Notes: generated by a model from the letters alone, not told the origin. 64,000 bases of DNA from Zizania palustris (GCA_019279435.1 JAAALK010000082.1:10804594-10868593), one strand, 5' to 3'. Shown: positions 1 through 11,227, numbered from the stretch's first letter. Numbers and translations are program-made.

Positions 1-952
1 TCCTGGCCATCTCGACTAGCATGCGGTTCTTTCGTTCCACAATGTCGTTCTGTGGGGGAGTGTAAGGAGAAGAAAACTGATGGCCCAGACCCTGATCACT
101 ACAGAAGCTGACGAACTGAGAGTTCTTGAACTCAGAGCCGTTGTCGGAGTGAATTGCTCGCATCCGACCATTGTTCTCATTCTTCAGCTTCAAAATCAGG
201 TCATGAACAAACTGAAAAGTTTCATCCTTAGACTCCAAAAAGAAAACCCACGAAAATTGAAAGAAGTCGTCAACAATGACAAGTGCGTACCACTTCCCAC
301 CGACTGAACGTACTCGAGCTGGACCAACAGTGTCCAAGTGTAAAAGCTCGCCCGGATACGAAGTCATCACCTGAGTCACAGGTGAGTGAGAAGCGGCAAC
401 CAATTTCCCATGACGACAGGGATGACAAACTAGATCCTTCTCCATCTTAAGCTTGGGCAATCCTCGGATGAGGTCCATAGAGCTTAACCTGACTAGCAGA
501 TCAAAACTCAAATGGCCTAAACTCCTATGCCACTTCTAGAGCTCAGAAGAAGATCCAGCTATCAAACAGCGAGAAGGGCCAAAAGAACTAGAGAAGTCAA
601 TTCGAAAAACTTTACCAAATGGTAAGATCTGGCAAATCAAAGACCCTCTAGAATCAAACACAGAAGAATTGCCCTTCTTAAAACGCACTTCCAAACCATC
701 CTCACGATGTTGCGAAACAGAAATCAAATTGAAATTCAAATTTTTAACCAAAGCAACATTCTTCAAAGAGAAATGATCTGAAATGCAAATTGAGCCAATG
801 CCACTTACTTTCCCTTGACCAGTGTTCCCGAATGTGATGTACTCTTTGGAGCTCGGGGGAGAGAGACTGGAGAACCATCTGCGATGTCCCGTCATGTGGC
901 GAGAACATCCTGAGTCCATGATCCAAACGTCCTCCAGTCCCTGATCCTGCAC
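1..952 (-). pseudogene. A- pol start: protease, GAG-pre-integrase, integrase (partial)
   Basis: The protein opens with a copia-type aspartic protease motif (WIMDSGCSRHM) about 10 residues in. A GAG-pre-integrase/HHCC zinc region (WHRRLGHLS ... CHPCRHGK) follows, then an integrase core with VIVDDF, HSDNGSEF and the VERKNR region that carries the catalytic Glu. The window edge cuts it within the core. A TAG at 536-538 replaces the Trp codon of the A+ copy (EL-W-KWHRR), so this copy is not translatable through. The pol frame begins with GTG at 952, two bases after the gag stop and in a different frame; A+ has exactly the same arrangement. The enzyme would cleave the polyprotein and integrate cDNA. 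Confidence 0.85.
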
Positions 953-954
953 AA

Positions 955-1743
955 TTAGTGGCTGTAAGTGGGAGCAAATGGTCCGACACCAGGTTTAGCA
1001 AAAGAGCTAAACCAGTGTCGAGCCATCTGCTCAAAAGACGGAAAGCAGAAATCATCATGAGAGTTTGGACCAAAATGCAGCTCAAAGCGCGGTCCTCGGT
1101 TCTGCCTAAACCTGCGGCCACGAGGTCCAGGACCGTATCCAACACGGCCTGGAACTCTGCCGGAATGAACACCACCAACTGGAGCACGGGCAAGAAAGCC
1201 GTCTCCTCTACCACCACCTACACGACGCGGCCTGGCCTCCAGCCTCTCCCTGCGTTGAGGAACACACAGTCTACCACCCTGCTGGTAGAACTGCTCCTGA
1301 CCATCATAAGCTCTCTCTGCTCTCTCAACCTGCTTCCTCCTGAAGCAAAACTCCACAATATGCCCGTCTCTCTGACAGTACTCACAATGATATGTGGGCT
1401 TCTTGGGATGTGGTTTAGGCTTGGGATGTTTGGGCTTGGTGGTGTTAGGTGTAGTCTTCTTGGGTTGAGAAGGTCTAGGAAGAGAGTCTAGAGAAGAGTG
1501 TAGGTGTTTGGGCTTTGGAACCCAGATAGGCTTCTTGGGTGGAGCTTTGGGTGGTTCATGAATTACTCCATCCTTGGGCTGACAAGCCTGGGAGGACTCA
1601 GTGGAGTGAGTCTTAGGATATCTCTGCTCAGGAGTCATTTTACTCCACTCCACTACCCGGCTAATGGCACTCTCAAAGTCAGCCTTGGTGTAGGTGTAAC
1701 CTACTCCAAACCCATCCTGCCTCTTGAACTGCTGGATCATCAT
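955..1743 (-). pseudogene. A- gag C-terminal part with zinc knuckle
   Basis: This is the nucleocapsid-like end of gag. It contains one CX2CX4HX4C knuckle (CEYCQRDGHIVEFC), preceded by a Pro/Lys-rich stretch (PKPKHPKPKPHPKKP) and followed by an Arg/Gly-rich tail, all typical of RNA binding. The stop is at 955-957. Upstream the frame continues into the coiled-coil part after the lesion at 1828. The corresponding A+ segment (27086-27838) is nearly the same. The codon for Phe-Gly in QDGFG near 1710 marks the site where element B is inserted in the other copy. Confidence 0.85.
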
Positions 1744-1827
1744 GCAGAGCTGTGGCTCTCTGGCACTGATCCAACTCAGGATAGAACGGAGGTAAAAGTT
1801 CTCATTCTGAGAATCTGCTAGCTCCTC

Positions 1828-2823
1828 TCACAAGGAAGCTAGAACCTCTACCTGAGACAAGCAGGTCTCACACTCACTCTCTACTTGAACAGACTTCTCG
1901 GCTTTCAGCTTAATCAATTCCATTCTAAGAGACAGGCAGTTCTCACAGACAGTGGGTGGAACTAACAGTGTCTCAAGCTCTAGCCTAGTCTGCGCAACCT
2001 CAGCTCTCAACCTCTCCAAATCACCCAAATGCTCATCTCCCTTGGATTTCAGCTCAGCTATGGTAGCTAGATAAGATGGGCAATCAACACAGGGTGCGAC
2101 GATAGTGGCTTGAGCATCTTTCAGCTCCAGCTGAGCGCTTTCAAGCTCAGTGGCCAAAGCATCCCTCTCATCAATCCTTTCCGTGTACTTGGACTTTAGA
2201 GTCGACAAGTCACACAGAAGCACCTCACACTTCGGGCACTCACTTCTATCACCCAAGCAAGGGGAAGAAGATAGACTCTCAATTCTGTCGTTGGCCACGG
2301 CAAGCTCACTCTCTAACTCATCTATCCTCTTCTTAGCCCCCCTAAGCAGTTTTTCCCGATATTTCAACTCCTAACGATTGCTCTCAAGTAAATCAATGAT
2401 TTCGCGCTCATAGGATGATACCTTTTCATTGTCGTCGTCGTCGGAGTCGTCGGAGGAGCTCTTTTCTTCCTTATCCCCAAGAGCCATTGAATAGAAGCTC
2501 ATGCGGGATCTTCGGCGCTGGTGTGAGCGGCTCTTTGGCTTGTCTCCAAAAGCCATGAAGCAGAGGCCCGCCGGATCGTCCTTGTCCTTCCCCTTCCTGA
2601 TGGTGATCTCATCATCGCTTGAGCTCGATGAAGAGGAAGAAGACGTGGACCGCTTGGAGTAGCTCTTCTCCATTTCAGCAAAGAAGGCCTTGTCGTGCTT
2701 CTTGTTCTCTCGCCGGTAGTCCTTCAGGGCCTTCTTGAAGAATCTTGTCTTCGGCTTGCCCTTGTTGAAGGATGAGCTCTCGTGCTTGCCGGAGTCGTAG
2801 ACATCAAAGAGAACCCAGCACAA
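1828..2823 (-). pseudogene. A- gag central part: Ser/acidic region and coiled coil
   Basis: A basic stretch (KTRFFKKALKDYRREN), a poly-Ser run and an acidic region (DDSDDDDNE) are followed by a long heptad-rich coiled coil (KYREKLLRGAKKRIDELE) with paired-Cys motifs (CPKCEVLLCD, CENC, CETC). Two nonsense codons break it: TAG at about 2368-2370, where A+ has CAG, and TGA at 1828-1830, where A+ has AGA. Coiled coils of this kind probably multimerise gag. About nine of ten residues match A+ by eye. Confidence 0.8.
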
Positions 2824-3268
2824 CTCATAGAAGAGGGATCAACAGAAGGTGTAGCAAGGGCCAGAGATTTTGATCCAGAACCAATGAGATTTGATCTCAG
2901 CTGGAGATCAACCTCAGTAGCCTTCAGCTTGCTAAACAACTCGGAAATGGTCAAGGTATCATAAGAAGTACTCTCAATGATAGAAGATACCTTGATCTCC
3001 CAGATCTTTGGGTCCAAGGTATGGAGAACCTTGAGCGCCTGCTCATGATCTGAGGCTAACTGAGCACCCTCAGCCTTGTTGTCCCGAAGCTTGTTTATGA
3101 TCGACTGAAAACGACCAAACAAAGCCTCAACAGATTCACCCGGCTTCTGTGTGAAATTCTCATATTCACGCCGGTAGGTCTGATAGAGCCGAGCCTTGAG
3201 GGTAGCCCAGATCTCTCTCGCAGTGGAGAGATGGCTCACACGCTCAAACTCAGTGGGACCTTGAGGTG
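2824..3268 (-). pseudogene. A- gag UBN2-like region (loop of inverted repeat)
   Basis: The translation has the UBN2/retrotransposon-gag signature FERVSHLSTAREIWATL, then YENFTQKPGESVEALFGRFQ, ALKVLHTLDPKIWEIKVSSI and TISELFSKLKATE. It matches the equivalent part of element B (EFDRVQHLRTAREIWTTL). The N-terminal part of gag is missing where the frame runs into the inverted A+ copy at about 3270. The C-terminal end is joined out of frame to the serine-rich region near 2801-2830 by a deletion. This segment is single-copy between the two inverted arms. Confidence 0.8.
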
Positions 3269-3277
3269 GTGGCTTCC

Positions 3278-4360
3278 ACGACTCCGGCAAGCACGACAGC
3301 TCTTCCTTCAACAAGGGCAAGCCGAAGACCAGATTCTTCAAGAAGGCCCTGAAGGACTATCGGCGAGAGAACAAGAAGCGCGACAAGGCCTTCTTCGCTG
3401 AAATGGAGAAGAGCTACTACAAGCGGTACACGTCTTCTTCCTCTTCATCGAGCTCAAGCGATGAGGAGATCGCCATCAGGAAGGGGAAGGACAAGGATGA
3501 TCCAGCGAGCCTCTGCTTCATGGCTTTCGGAGACAAGCCGAAGAGCCGCTCACACCAGCGCCGAAGATCCCGCAAGAGCTTCTGTTCAATGGCTCTTGGG
3601 GATAAGGAAGAAAGGAGCTCCTCCGATGACTCCGACGATGACGACAACAAGGTATCATCCTTTGAACGCAAAATTGTTGATTTACTTGAGAGCAATCGTC
3701 AGGAGTTGAAATATCGGGAAAAACTGCTTAGGGGGGCCAAGAAGAGGATAGATGAGTTAGAAAGTGAGCTTGCCGTAGCCAATGGCAGAATTGAGAGTTT
3801 ATCTTCTTACCCTTGCTTGGGTGATAGCAGTGAGTGCCCGAAGTGTGAAGTGCTTCTGTGTGACCTGTCGACTTTGAAGTCCAGGTACATAGAAAGGGAT
3901 GATGAGAGGGACGCTTCGGCCACTGAGCTTGAAAGCGCTCAGCTGGAGCTGAAAGATGCTCAAGCCACTGTCGTCGCACCCTGTGCTGATTGCCCATCTC
4001 ATCTAGCTATCTTAGCTGAGCTGAAAGCCAAGGGTGATGTGCATTTGGGTGATTTGGAGAGAGTGAGAGCTGAGCTTGCGCAGATTAGGCTAGATCTTGA
4101 GACATTATCAGTTCCACCCACTGTCTGTGAGAACTGTTTGTCTCTAAGAATGGAATTGATCAAGCTGAAAGCCGAGAAGTCTGTCCAAGAAGAGAGTGAG
4201 TGTGAGACCTGCTTGTCTCAGGTGGAGGTTCTAGCTTCCTTGAGAGAGGAGCTAGCTGATTCTCATAATGAGAACTTTTGCCTCTGTTCTATCCTAAGTT
4301 GGATCAGTGCGAGAGATCCACAGCTCGGCATGATGATCCAGCAGCTCAAGAGGCAGGATG
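3278..4360 (+). pseudogene. A+ gag, serine-rich and coiled-coil part
   Basis: The frame is open from DSGKHDSSSFNKGK at the inverted junction through MEKSYYKR, a poly-Ser run, an acidic run and a long coiled coil with CX2C pairs, to QLKRQDGF at 4360. There element B interrupts it. Unlike the A- copy, this stretch has no stop codon. Its N-terminal UBN2 part is missing because the copy starts at the inverted junction. Gag continues at 27086 (GVGYAYTKADFE). Codons past 4365 that read on into the B LTR are not gag. Confidence 0.8.
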
Positions 4361-4365
4361 GGTTT
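4361..4365. repeat. Target site duplication GGTTT, left of B
   Basis: GGTTT precedes the B LTR (TGTTGG...) and is repeated at 27081-27085 after the other LTR (...TTCTCA). Removing B and one GGTTT restores the gag reading QDGFGVGY seen in the A- copy. This proves both the insertion and its exact ends. Confidence 0.95.
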
Positions 4366-6277
4366 TGTTGGACCGGAAATGGTGACCAGAGGGGGGGTGA
4401 ATGGGAGCTTTTAAAAACTTGGGCCAAAAAACAGCCTTCGGTTTTAATTCTGTCTACTGCGGAACAGGCTTCGAACACCAACCTTCGAAGGTCTGGTTCG
4501 GAGGTATTTGACAGCTCCGAACACAGGCTTCGCAAGGAGTAAAAGTCCGAACACAGGGTGCTTCGAGCGGGCTTCGCACTTCACCCTTCGCAAGAGTGCA
4601 CTACCCTCTGAGGACTTCGACCAAGTACTTAGCAGCAGCAACTGGTGCTGAGCTTCATACACCAAAGGTCTAAACGCACACTAACAGTCTTCGCTAGGGA
4701 CTTAGACACGATATGAAACACGAGCTTCGAACAGGGCTTCGCTAGTAAGCAGAGAGGTCTAGCCTCTTGTTACACAGAGCGAACGCGCACCGAAAAACAC
4801 ACTTCGCACACAACACACTTCGCCAACGCAGGCTTCGACGCACTGCAACAAGTCACTCAGGGTGACACACAAATGGACGAAGTATGCAGCGAGGTATGAA
4901 AAAAAAAGCTCAAGCAAAAAGCACACAGAAGCAGGGCTTCGCCGCTTGAACAAGGAACACAGTAAAATTGATCTCACTGGATGAATACAGAGTGGAGGCT
5001 AGTACAGGAGCTCAACAGTAAATGCTCAAAGTGTTAAATGTTACCTACCCAGCCCCCATATTTATAGCCCACAGTTCACCCAAGTGAAATGACTACTTTA
5101 CCCCTAGGGTTTACACCAGTTTTGTCTCTTCAGATCAGAGGGGTACAAAAGGTAGTCTAACTTTATTTGGAGGCTTCTCTATCAGCTTTGCAGAGGGGAC
5201 AACGTCAGCTTTTTGCAGAGGAGACAATGTCAGCCTTTGCAGTTTTTGACCTTTCTGAAGCCCCCTTCGCACGCGAGGGGTGCGGTAGCTTCGGTGAGAA
5301 GCCTTGAGCCTGATGGCCTTCTCTTCACCGATACAGTGACGGTTTTGAGCCGAAGCCGTCAAAGCCCTTGGGCCTTCGCACCACCACCTCCGGAGTGGAC
5401 CACCACGGCTTCGCAGCTACTCCCAGCTCGAACTCCGTCAGTCCGTGTACCGAAGCCATGCATGGCCGAAGTACCACAAGTCATCCTCACTCCGGAGCTA
5501 GCCTCGCTCCGAAGCCTGCATCACTCCGAAGCCGTCCTTCGGAGTACCACCCTTCGAAGTCCCTCCTTCGTCCAAGGCCTCCGCATGAAGCATTCCATGA
5601 GCACTTCGTCGCAGTGTCTCTCCCCGAGCATACTCCTCGACAAGCCTCACCCGGACCATGCCTTCGATGCGCCTCGACTTCTGAGACCTTCGTCGGGCAC
5701 CTTCGAATGTCTCCCTCCGGAGCACACTTCGAACGCCTTGCCTCCGTAGAGGACTTGAACCACCAAACTCCGAAGTACCCTTCGAAGTGCCTCGCCTCCG
5801 AGGACTTTGTCTCGGAGTACCTTCACCCGGAGCCACGCTCCGCACTTACTGCCCTCTCCTGGTGCACCTCGACCCGAGGTCCGACCCAAACCCCTTCGCA
5901 GCCACCGTGATGGAGCTCCCCGCTCCCCTGGCATCAAGCCTCCCGCTTGACCCAGGTTCACCTGCCGCGAACCGTCCGTCGCCTCCGAGGTCCCCTGCGC
6001 ACCACAGACAAACAGACAAGTGTATCCAGTACTCCGGAGACCTCTCCGGGTTAGCAACCTTTGGCACACACTCCGGTGTACCGCCCAAAGTAGCGAGACC
6101 TTCGGTACAAACCCAGTCATCGTGTACTGTCGGACCCCTCCGACAGGCACACTCCGCTGTAACAGCTGCAGCGACCAAACCACCTCTGAACCCCCTTCGG
6201 AGGTACCCCTTCGAATCAGAGGTTAAAAACCTGTCAATCACTCATCACAAACACCGAAACCAACCCTTGGTTTCTCA
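4366..6277 (-). repeat. B 3' LTR (left copy, 1912 bp)
   Basis: The LTR begins TGTTGGACC and ends TTCTCA on the plus strand. On the element's own strand it reads TGAGAAACC...CCAACA. A TATA box (TATAAATA on minus) is at 5059-5066. The part upstream of it in the element's sense (about 5200-6200) is full of CTTCGGAG and TTCGAA motifs. Compared with the other LTR it lacks 67 bp (25275-25341) and 13 bp. Open frames on both strands here are compositional and not genes. Confidence 0.93.
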
Positions 6278-6290
6278 ATCTCCCCCTTGA
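6278..6290 (-). other. B polypurine tract
   Basis: On the minus strand TCAAGGGGGAGAT lies directly against the LTR start TGAGAAACC. This is the expected primer site for plus-strand DNA synthesis. A+ has the same context (CTCATCAAGGGGAGAT) before its 3' LTR. Confidence 0.9.
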
Positions 6291-7352
6291 TGAGTACATT
6301 GACAACCAAGTTCAAGTTCAAGAAAATTAGAAAATTTCAGCACACAAGTGACCATAAAACTCAGAAACGAGCCAAATCATGTCACTTGACAAAAGAATTT
6401 TCCTCCCCCTTTTCAAAAGAGTACAAGCCCCTTTTTCAGATAAAAACTCCCCCTGAGTTAATTTTCCCCCTTATTTTCCCCCTTTGGCAACAAAGAACTC
6501 AACTTTCTCCCCATTTACGGCAGAGAACGTAGCAATTTCTCCCCCTTTGGCAAAGCAAGCATCAAGGAGCATTTAAAAGATGCATTGCTTGGAAATGAGT
6601 AGAATTGCAAGGACATATAAAGAAAAAATATGCCAACAGTAATACCAATGATCATGTGCTCAGCTCAATTTAACATTCTCTAAAAAACATGATGACAGCA
6701 TGTGATTTTATCAGTTTTGAAATAAAAAACATCACCACTTAGTCAAGGAAACTAGACAAGTCAAAGCAAGGACTGCGCACAGCTAGTCAATTTCTACTCT
6801 AGATAAACAAGTCCAGTTCAAATGGAGCTATGAAAGCAAACTTGATGAACATTGAATGTTGTTTGTTCTGTTCTTAATGCCAGGGGTTATTTGTTTGTCC
6901 ACCTTATACTTTCCAATCAGACCAAGCCTAGGCATGAAAGCCATCAGAAGCTTAATGCAATGATTTTGGCAGACAATACACTATTCTAGTTCAGACCAAT
7001 GTGCAATGGTAAGCAGTCTAGAATAGAGTAATGCGACAAAACAAACCCACCTGGATCTTTTACTTTGAAGCATGCAAATCATGGATTTTTGGAAATTTGA
7101 TTAAGTGAACAAATTGTTTAGCACTTTATGAATATCCATGAGAATGTAGAACAAATTTTCAAGTTACAATTTTTAGCATCCAGAGAAAAGTGTCTTGCTA
7201 CCATGCAGATAAAAACTAGCTAAAGTAGTCCTGCCTATACATGCTAGATTCAAGAGTGAGCGGTGAGCATGAGTTGAGTTTGGAAAGAAAACATCATGCA
7301 TATTAATGTTTCAGATAAATTAAAAGGAGCTGAGCTGTCATGAATTCATGAA
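6291..7352 (-). other. B 3' untranslated region with extra polypurine tracts
   Basis: There is no supportable gene in this stretch. Between 6278 and 6560 the plus strand has repeated pyrimidine blocks (TCCTCCCCCTTTT near 6400, CTCCCCCTGA near 6448, several TTTTCCCCC near 6465-6485, TTCTCCCCCTTTGG near 6537). These are polypurine tracts on the element strand, a feature described for Sireviruses. The rest is AT-rich non-coding sequence, similar in style to the A+ 3' region at 31036-32370. I see no env-like ORF. Confidence 0.7.
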
Positions 7353-9209
7353 TTAAAATGAGGCATATAAGTGCAACAGATGTAAATGCAATTTCACACA
7401 TGATGAGTAAATGCAAACCAGAGATGTACCCAGAAAATGACAAGTACCAGAGGTACTCTTCCTATCAATCCTACACCCACCAAAATCCGCATCGGAATAA
7501 CCTCGAAGACATAAAGATGAAGATGTTGAATACCATATGCCAAATTCAAGGGTATGTTTGAGATACCTTAGGATGCGCTTTACCGCTTGGCGGTGCGAAG
7601 CTCGTTGTGAAGCCTGAAAACGAGCGCACAGACACACTGCGAAGTGTATGTCCGGCCTCGTAGCAGTCAAGTAGAGGAGGGAGCCGATCATGCTTTGGAA
7701 CTCTTTCTGATCTACGGCTTCTCCATCTTCGTCAGGATCCAATGCTACAGATGTAGCCATTGGTGTAGCGAGGGGCTTCGCATCTGCCATGTCGAATTTC
7801 TTGAGCATGTCCTTGGTGTACTTCGTCTGGTGGACGAAAGTACCTTGTTTTCTTTGTTTGATTTGCAAACCAAGGAAAAAAGTGAGTTCACCCATCATAG
7901 ACATTTCAAATTCTCTGCTCATGGTATCTGCAAACTCGGCAACCAAAGCATGAGAAGAGCCACCAAAGATGATATCATCCACATAAATCTGAACTAGAAG
8001 GAAATCTTTGCCATGCTTGAGAGTAAACAGGGTTTTATCAACAGAGCCCATCAAATACCCTCGCTCAAGCAGAAAAGACTTAAGTCTATCATACCAAGCC
8101 CGAGGGGCCTGTTTGAGTCCATAAAGAGCCTTATGAAGTTTAAGGACTTTATGTGGGTACTTGGGGTTTTCAAAACCAGGGGGTTGTTTTACATAAACAT
8201 CTTCACCTATGAAGCCATTAAGAAAAGCACTTTTGACATCCATTTGATAGAGTTTGAATCCCCGGGATGTCGCAAAGGCAAGCAAAATCCTAATGGCCTC
8301 AAGCCGAGCAACAGGTGCAAAAGTTTCAGTAAAATCAATCCCTTCTAGTTGAGAATAACCCTGAGCTACAAGTCTAGCCTTGTTTCTGACTATAGTCCCA
8401 TCCTCCCCTTGTTTATTTTTGAAAATCCATTTTGTTCCAATGAAATGAACATTTGGTGGAGGATCAACTAAAGTCCAGACTTGGTTTCTCTCAAAATTTT
8501 CAAGTTCCTCATGCATGGCATTGATCCAATTAGAATCAGAAAGTGCATGACTAACATCTAAGGGCTCGAAAGAAGCAACAAAAGCTGAATCAATAAAATG
8601 AGCATGAGAACGTGTTACCCTTTGATCAAGCTCACCAATGATCTGCTCGGGAGGGTGCATCATTTGAATATGATGAGGAGCCTCGCGGCGGGATGCAGTC
8701 TCCCCCTCAACTTGTGCGTTGGAGTGGTCCAAGATGACCGATGTCGAGGTAGTTGCTTCGGGACCTCGTGCCGAAGTAGTTGAAACGGGGTTAGCTTCGG
8801 GGGTTGATGTCGAGGGAAGTAGGGGTTCATCCTCGAAATCTCCGGGATCTTCTTCTTCGAAGATGGTCTGTTCCATGTCGTGTTCGTTTGCCTGTTCAAG
8901 AGCAGAACTAACAGAGGGGGTTGATTCATCAAAAGTCACATCACATGACTCGATGACAGTGTTAGTTTCCAAATTATAAACACGATAAGAATGACCATGT
9001 GTAGTGTAACCCAAAAAGATCCCGTCAGAAGAGCGCGACTCAAATTTATCCAAGTTACCATGTTTTAGGATAAAGCAACGACATCCAAAAACTCGAAGAT
9101 GAGTAACCTTGGGCTGTCTCCCAAAACGCAGCTCATAAGATGTCAAATTCAAAATTGAGCGCAAGAAGATTCGGTTTGAGATGTAACATGCAGTGTTCAT
9201 GGCCTCAGC
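7353..9209 (-). pseudogene. B pol: end of integrase, reverse transcriptase, truncated RNase H
   Basis: The frame starts with the integrase end (MNTACYISNRIF, RVFGCRCF, DGIFLGY). After an acidic linker comes the copia RT (SNWINAMHEELENF, GTKWIFKNKQ, QMDVKSAFLNG, GLKQAPRAWYDRL, the YVDD box). RNase H starts (YSDADFGGCRIDRKSTSG) but breaks off after HFLGTSLVC near 7430. About 150-200 residues including the TAEAEY motif and the C-terminus are lost to a deletion into non-coding sequence. The frame is the same as the upstream protease-integrase part, separated only by a TAG at 9210-9212 in place of the Trp in FWAEAMN. Confidence 0.9.
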
Positions 9210-10211
9210 CTAGAATTTTCTAGGAGTCCTATGCTCATCGAGCATCGTCCTAGCCATCTCAACCAAAGTGCGGTTTTTCCTCTCAACGACACCGTTCTGT
9301 TGAGGAACCCGCGGAGCAGAGAATTGATGTTCTATGCCATGCTCCATGCAAAAATCAACAAAGAGACTGTTTTTGAACTCGGTGCCATTATCACTTCGAA
9401 TGAATTTCAGTGCATCAGGGAGTTCAGTGGAAAGTCTCAAAGCCAAGCTCCGAAAGTGTGAGAACACTTCATCCTTGCTGGCAAGAAAGAAGACCCAAGA
9501 GTAGCGAGAGAAGTCGTCGACAATGACTAATACATACCACTTGCCGCCTAAAGAACTAACCCGAGAAGGACCTACAGTGTCCATATGGAGAAGTTCTCTG
9601 GGTTGTTCAGTCATCACTGTGGTGACTGGCGAATGCGAAGCAGCAATCATTTTTCCATGTCTACAAGGAGCGCAAACTAAATTCTTCTCAAACTTGAGCT
9701 TGGGCAATCCTCGGATCAAACCTAGGGTACTTAGATGAGCGAGCAACTCAAAGCTCATATGCCCTAGTCTCCTATGCCATTTCCAAAGCTCAGAAGTAGA
9801 ATGTGCAACAAGACAATGAGAAGAACCAGATGACTCTGAAAAGTCAGCTCCAAAAACTCTCCCAACTCTAAATCCCAACTCTAAAGATCTTACACACCAC
9901 AACGCCATCAGAGTTGAGCACTTGCGAAGTATCACGATGGAATCGCACTTCGAAGCCCTCATAGGGAACTGAGATACAGACAGCAAATTGTATCCAAGGT
10001 TTTCAACCAATGCAACATCTTTGAGAGTGAAATTCGAGTTAATTCTTACCACACCTTTACATTTCACTCTACTCCTTCGATTGTTTCCGAAGGTGATATG
10101 TTCCCTTTGCTTGGTTGTGGTGAGGCTGGAGAACCATGCTGCATCTCCGATCATGTGGCGCGAACAACCGGAGTCCATGATCCATGTTCCCTCCAAGCCT
10201 CGATCTGTCAC
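9210..10211 (-). pseudogene. B pol: protease, GAG-pre-integrase, integrase core
   Basis: The protease motif WIMDSGCSRHM is near residue 10. It is followed by the GAG-pre-integrase zinc region (WHRRLGHMSF ... CAPCRHGKM) and a complete integrase core with HMDTVGP, VIVDDFSRYSW, RSDNGTEF and VVERKNRTLVEMA, so the D, D and E catalytic positions are visible. A TAG closes the ORF at 9210-9212. A short out-of-family stretch (ILRKCSTLMALWCVRSLELGF) suggests compensating indels or a local duplication in the GAG-pre-integrase linker. Pol is in a different frame from gag, as in A- and A+. Confidence 0.9.
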
Positions 10212-10239
10212 CTACACATGATAAGAATATCTCGATCGC

Positions 10240-10477
10240 TCAGTGCTGGGGTGAGTGAAAAAATTGACGAGGCATCCAGCACTGAGTGACACGAGTAGTA
10301 GGCACAGTAAAAATAGGCGGTCTACGCACATGATAATCGGAATGATGCAAAGTGCGAGGTCTACCTACATGTTGTGATCGAACAACATGTCGAGGTCTCC
10401 TATTCTGACGAGGTACAAAGCTACTCGCCCGGGGTCTACCACCATATGGAACATAGTGAACACCTCGAGGAGCAACA
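10240..10477 (-). pseudogene. B gag C-terminal tail
   Basis: This Arg/Pro-rich tail (VPYGGRPRASSFVPRQNRRP) ends in a TGA at 10240-10242. It is the continuation of the gag segment at 22831-23339; the two parts are separated by element G at codons for RGV/VAPRG. It is probably an RNA-binding tail, and pol begins 29 bases downstream in another frame. Confidence 0.75.
10473..10477. repeat. Target site duplication CAACA, left of G
   Basis: CAACA precedes the G LTR start TGTAACACC and is repeated at 22826-22830 after the second LTR. It fixes the ends of G. Confidence 0.95.
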
Positions 10478-11219
10478 TGTAACACCCCAAATTTTCAAAA
10501 CAATAAAAATATTATTAAATTCAATTTCTTGGAATTATTATTTCTGAAAATACTTTTAATACTCCTTTATACCCTTTTGAACTACAACATATAGTAGATG
10601 GCCAAATTAAGAGGTGAAACTTTTTGTATATGCTCCTAAGACCAAAATATAATTTTGGGAATTTTTATAGATTTTTACCAAGCATGGAGGTAGCCCTATT
10701 ATTTTCAATCAATTTCTGCAATTATTCTAAATCAGAAAATAGTTTCAAACAGTATTGGGCCCTCTCCCTCCTTTCTCTCTCTCCCGGCCGGCCCAGCCCG
10801 TTACCTCGCGCGCCTTAGACTGACATCCGGACCCCACCTGTCGGCACCGATTTCTTTCCCTCACGCGCGCACCCGACGCCACGGCCCCACCCGTCAGCTG
10901 CCTCCCTCGCTCGTTCGCGCTCACTGGTCGGTGGCCCCCGCTTGTCAGACCCTTCGTCCCCGCGAGATACGCCCCCAAATCGCCCCCCCTCGCCGGCCGA
11001 CGCCATTACTCGCCTCGGATCCCTTGCCCCCGACCCCCTCCCCTCGAATTAAGCCCGGCAATCAAACCCCAGCGTCGCGCTGACCGTTTCCCCCCATTAA
11101 ACTCGACCGATTCGCGTCCAGGTTCGGTGAATTGAGCTCAACCCGAGCTCGTCGGCGCTTAAACGCGTTTTAATCCCGGCCACCGCAGACTACGCCCTCT
11201 CTGCCCCCGCCGATGGTTC

Positions 11220-11227
11220 TATATAAA
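11220..11227 (+). promoter_or_regulatory. G LTR TATA box (5' LTR)
   Basis: TATATAAA in a GC-rich surrounding, conserved in the 3' LTR at 20166-20173. It is probably the pol II promoter, with transcription starting some 30 bases downstream. Confidence 0.75.

Larger units (their letters stand above)
1..3276 (-). mobile_element. A-: partial Sirevirus (Ty1/copia), inverted copy
   Basis: This is the left arm of a head-to-head pair of copies of one Sirevirus family. Read on the minus strand it contains gag (UBN2-like region, coiled coil, zinc knuckle), protease and the start of integrase, and then leaves the window at base 1. The 5' LTR, PBS and gag N-terminus are absent at the inner end, where it meets the plus-strand copy near 3276. 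The gag reading around 2801-2830 shows an internal deletion that removed the first zinc knuckle expected between the UBN2 region and the serine-rich region. The Sirevirus label is inferred from its close similarity to A+, which has multiple polypurine tracts, and from gag layout. RT and RNase H would lie left of the window. Confidence 0.85.

Noticed and set aside
5213..6290. Several overlapping 100-180 codon frames on both strands in the B LTR (again at 26036-27114)
   Set aside because: Open on both strands at once in Ser/Pro/Arg-biased sequence made of CTTCG motifs; this is compositional.
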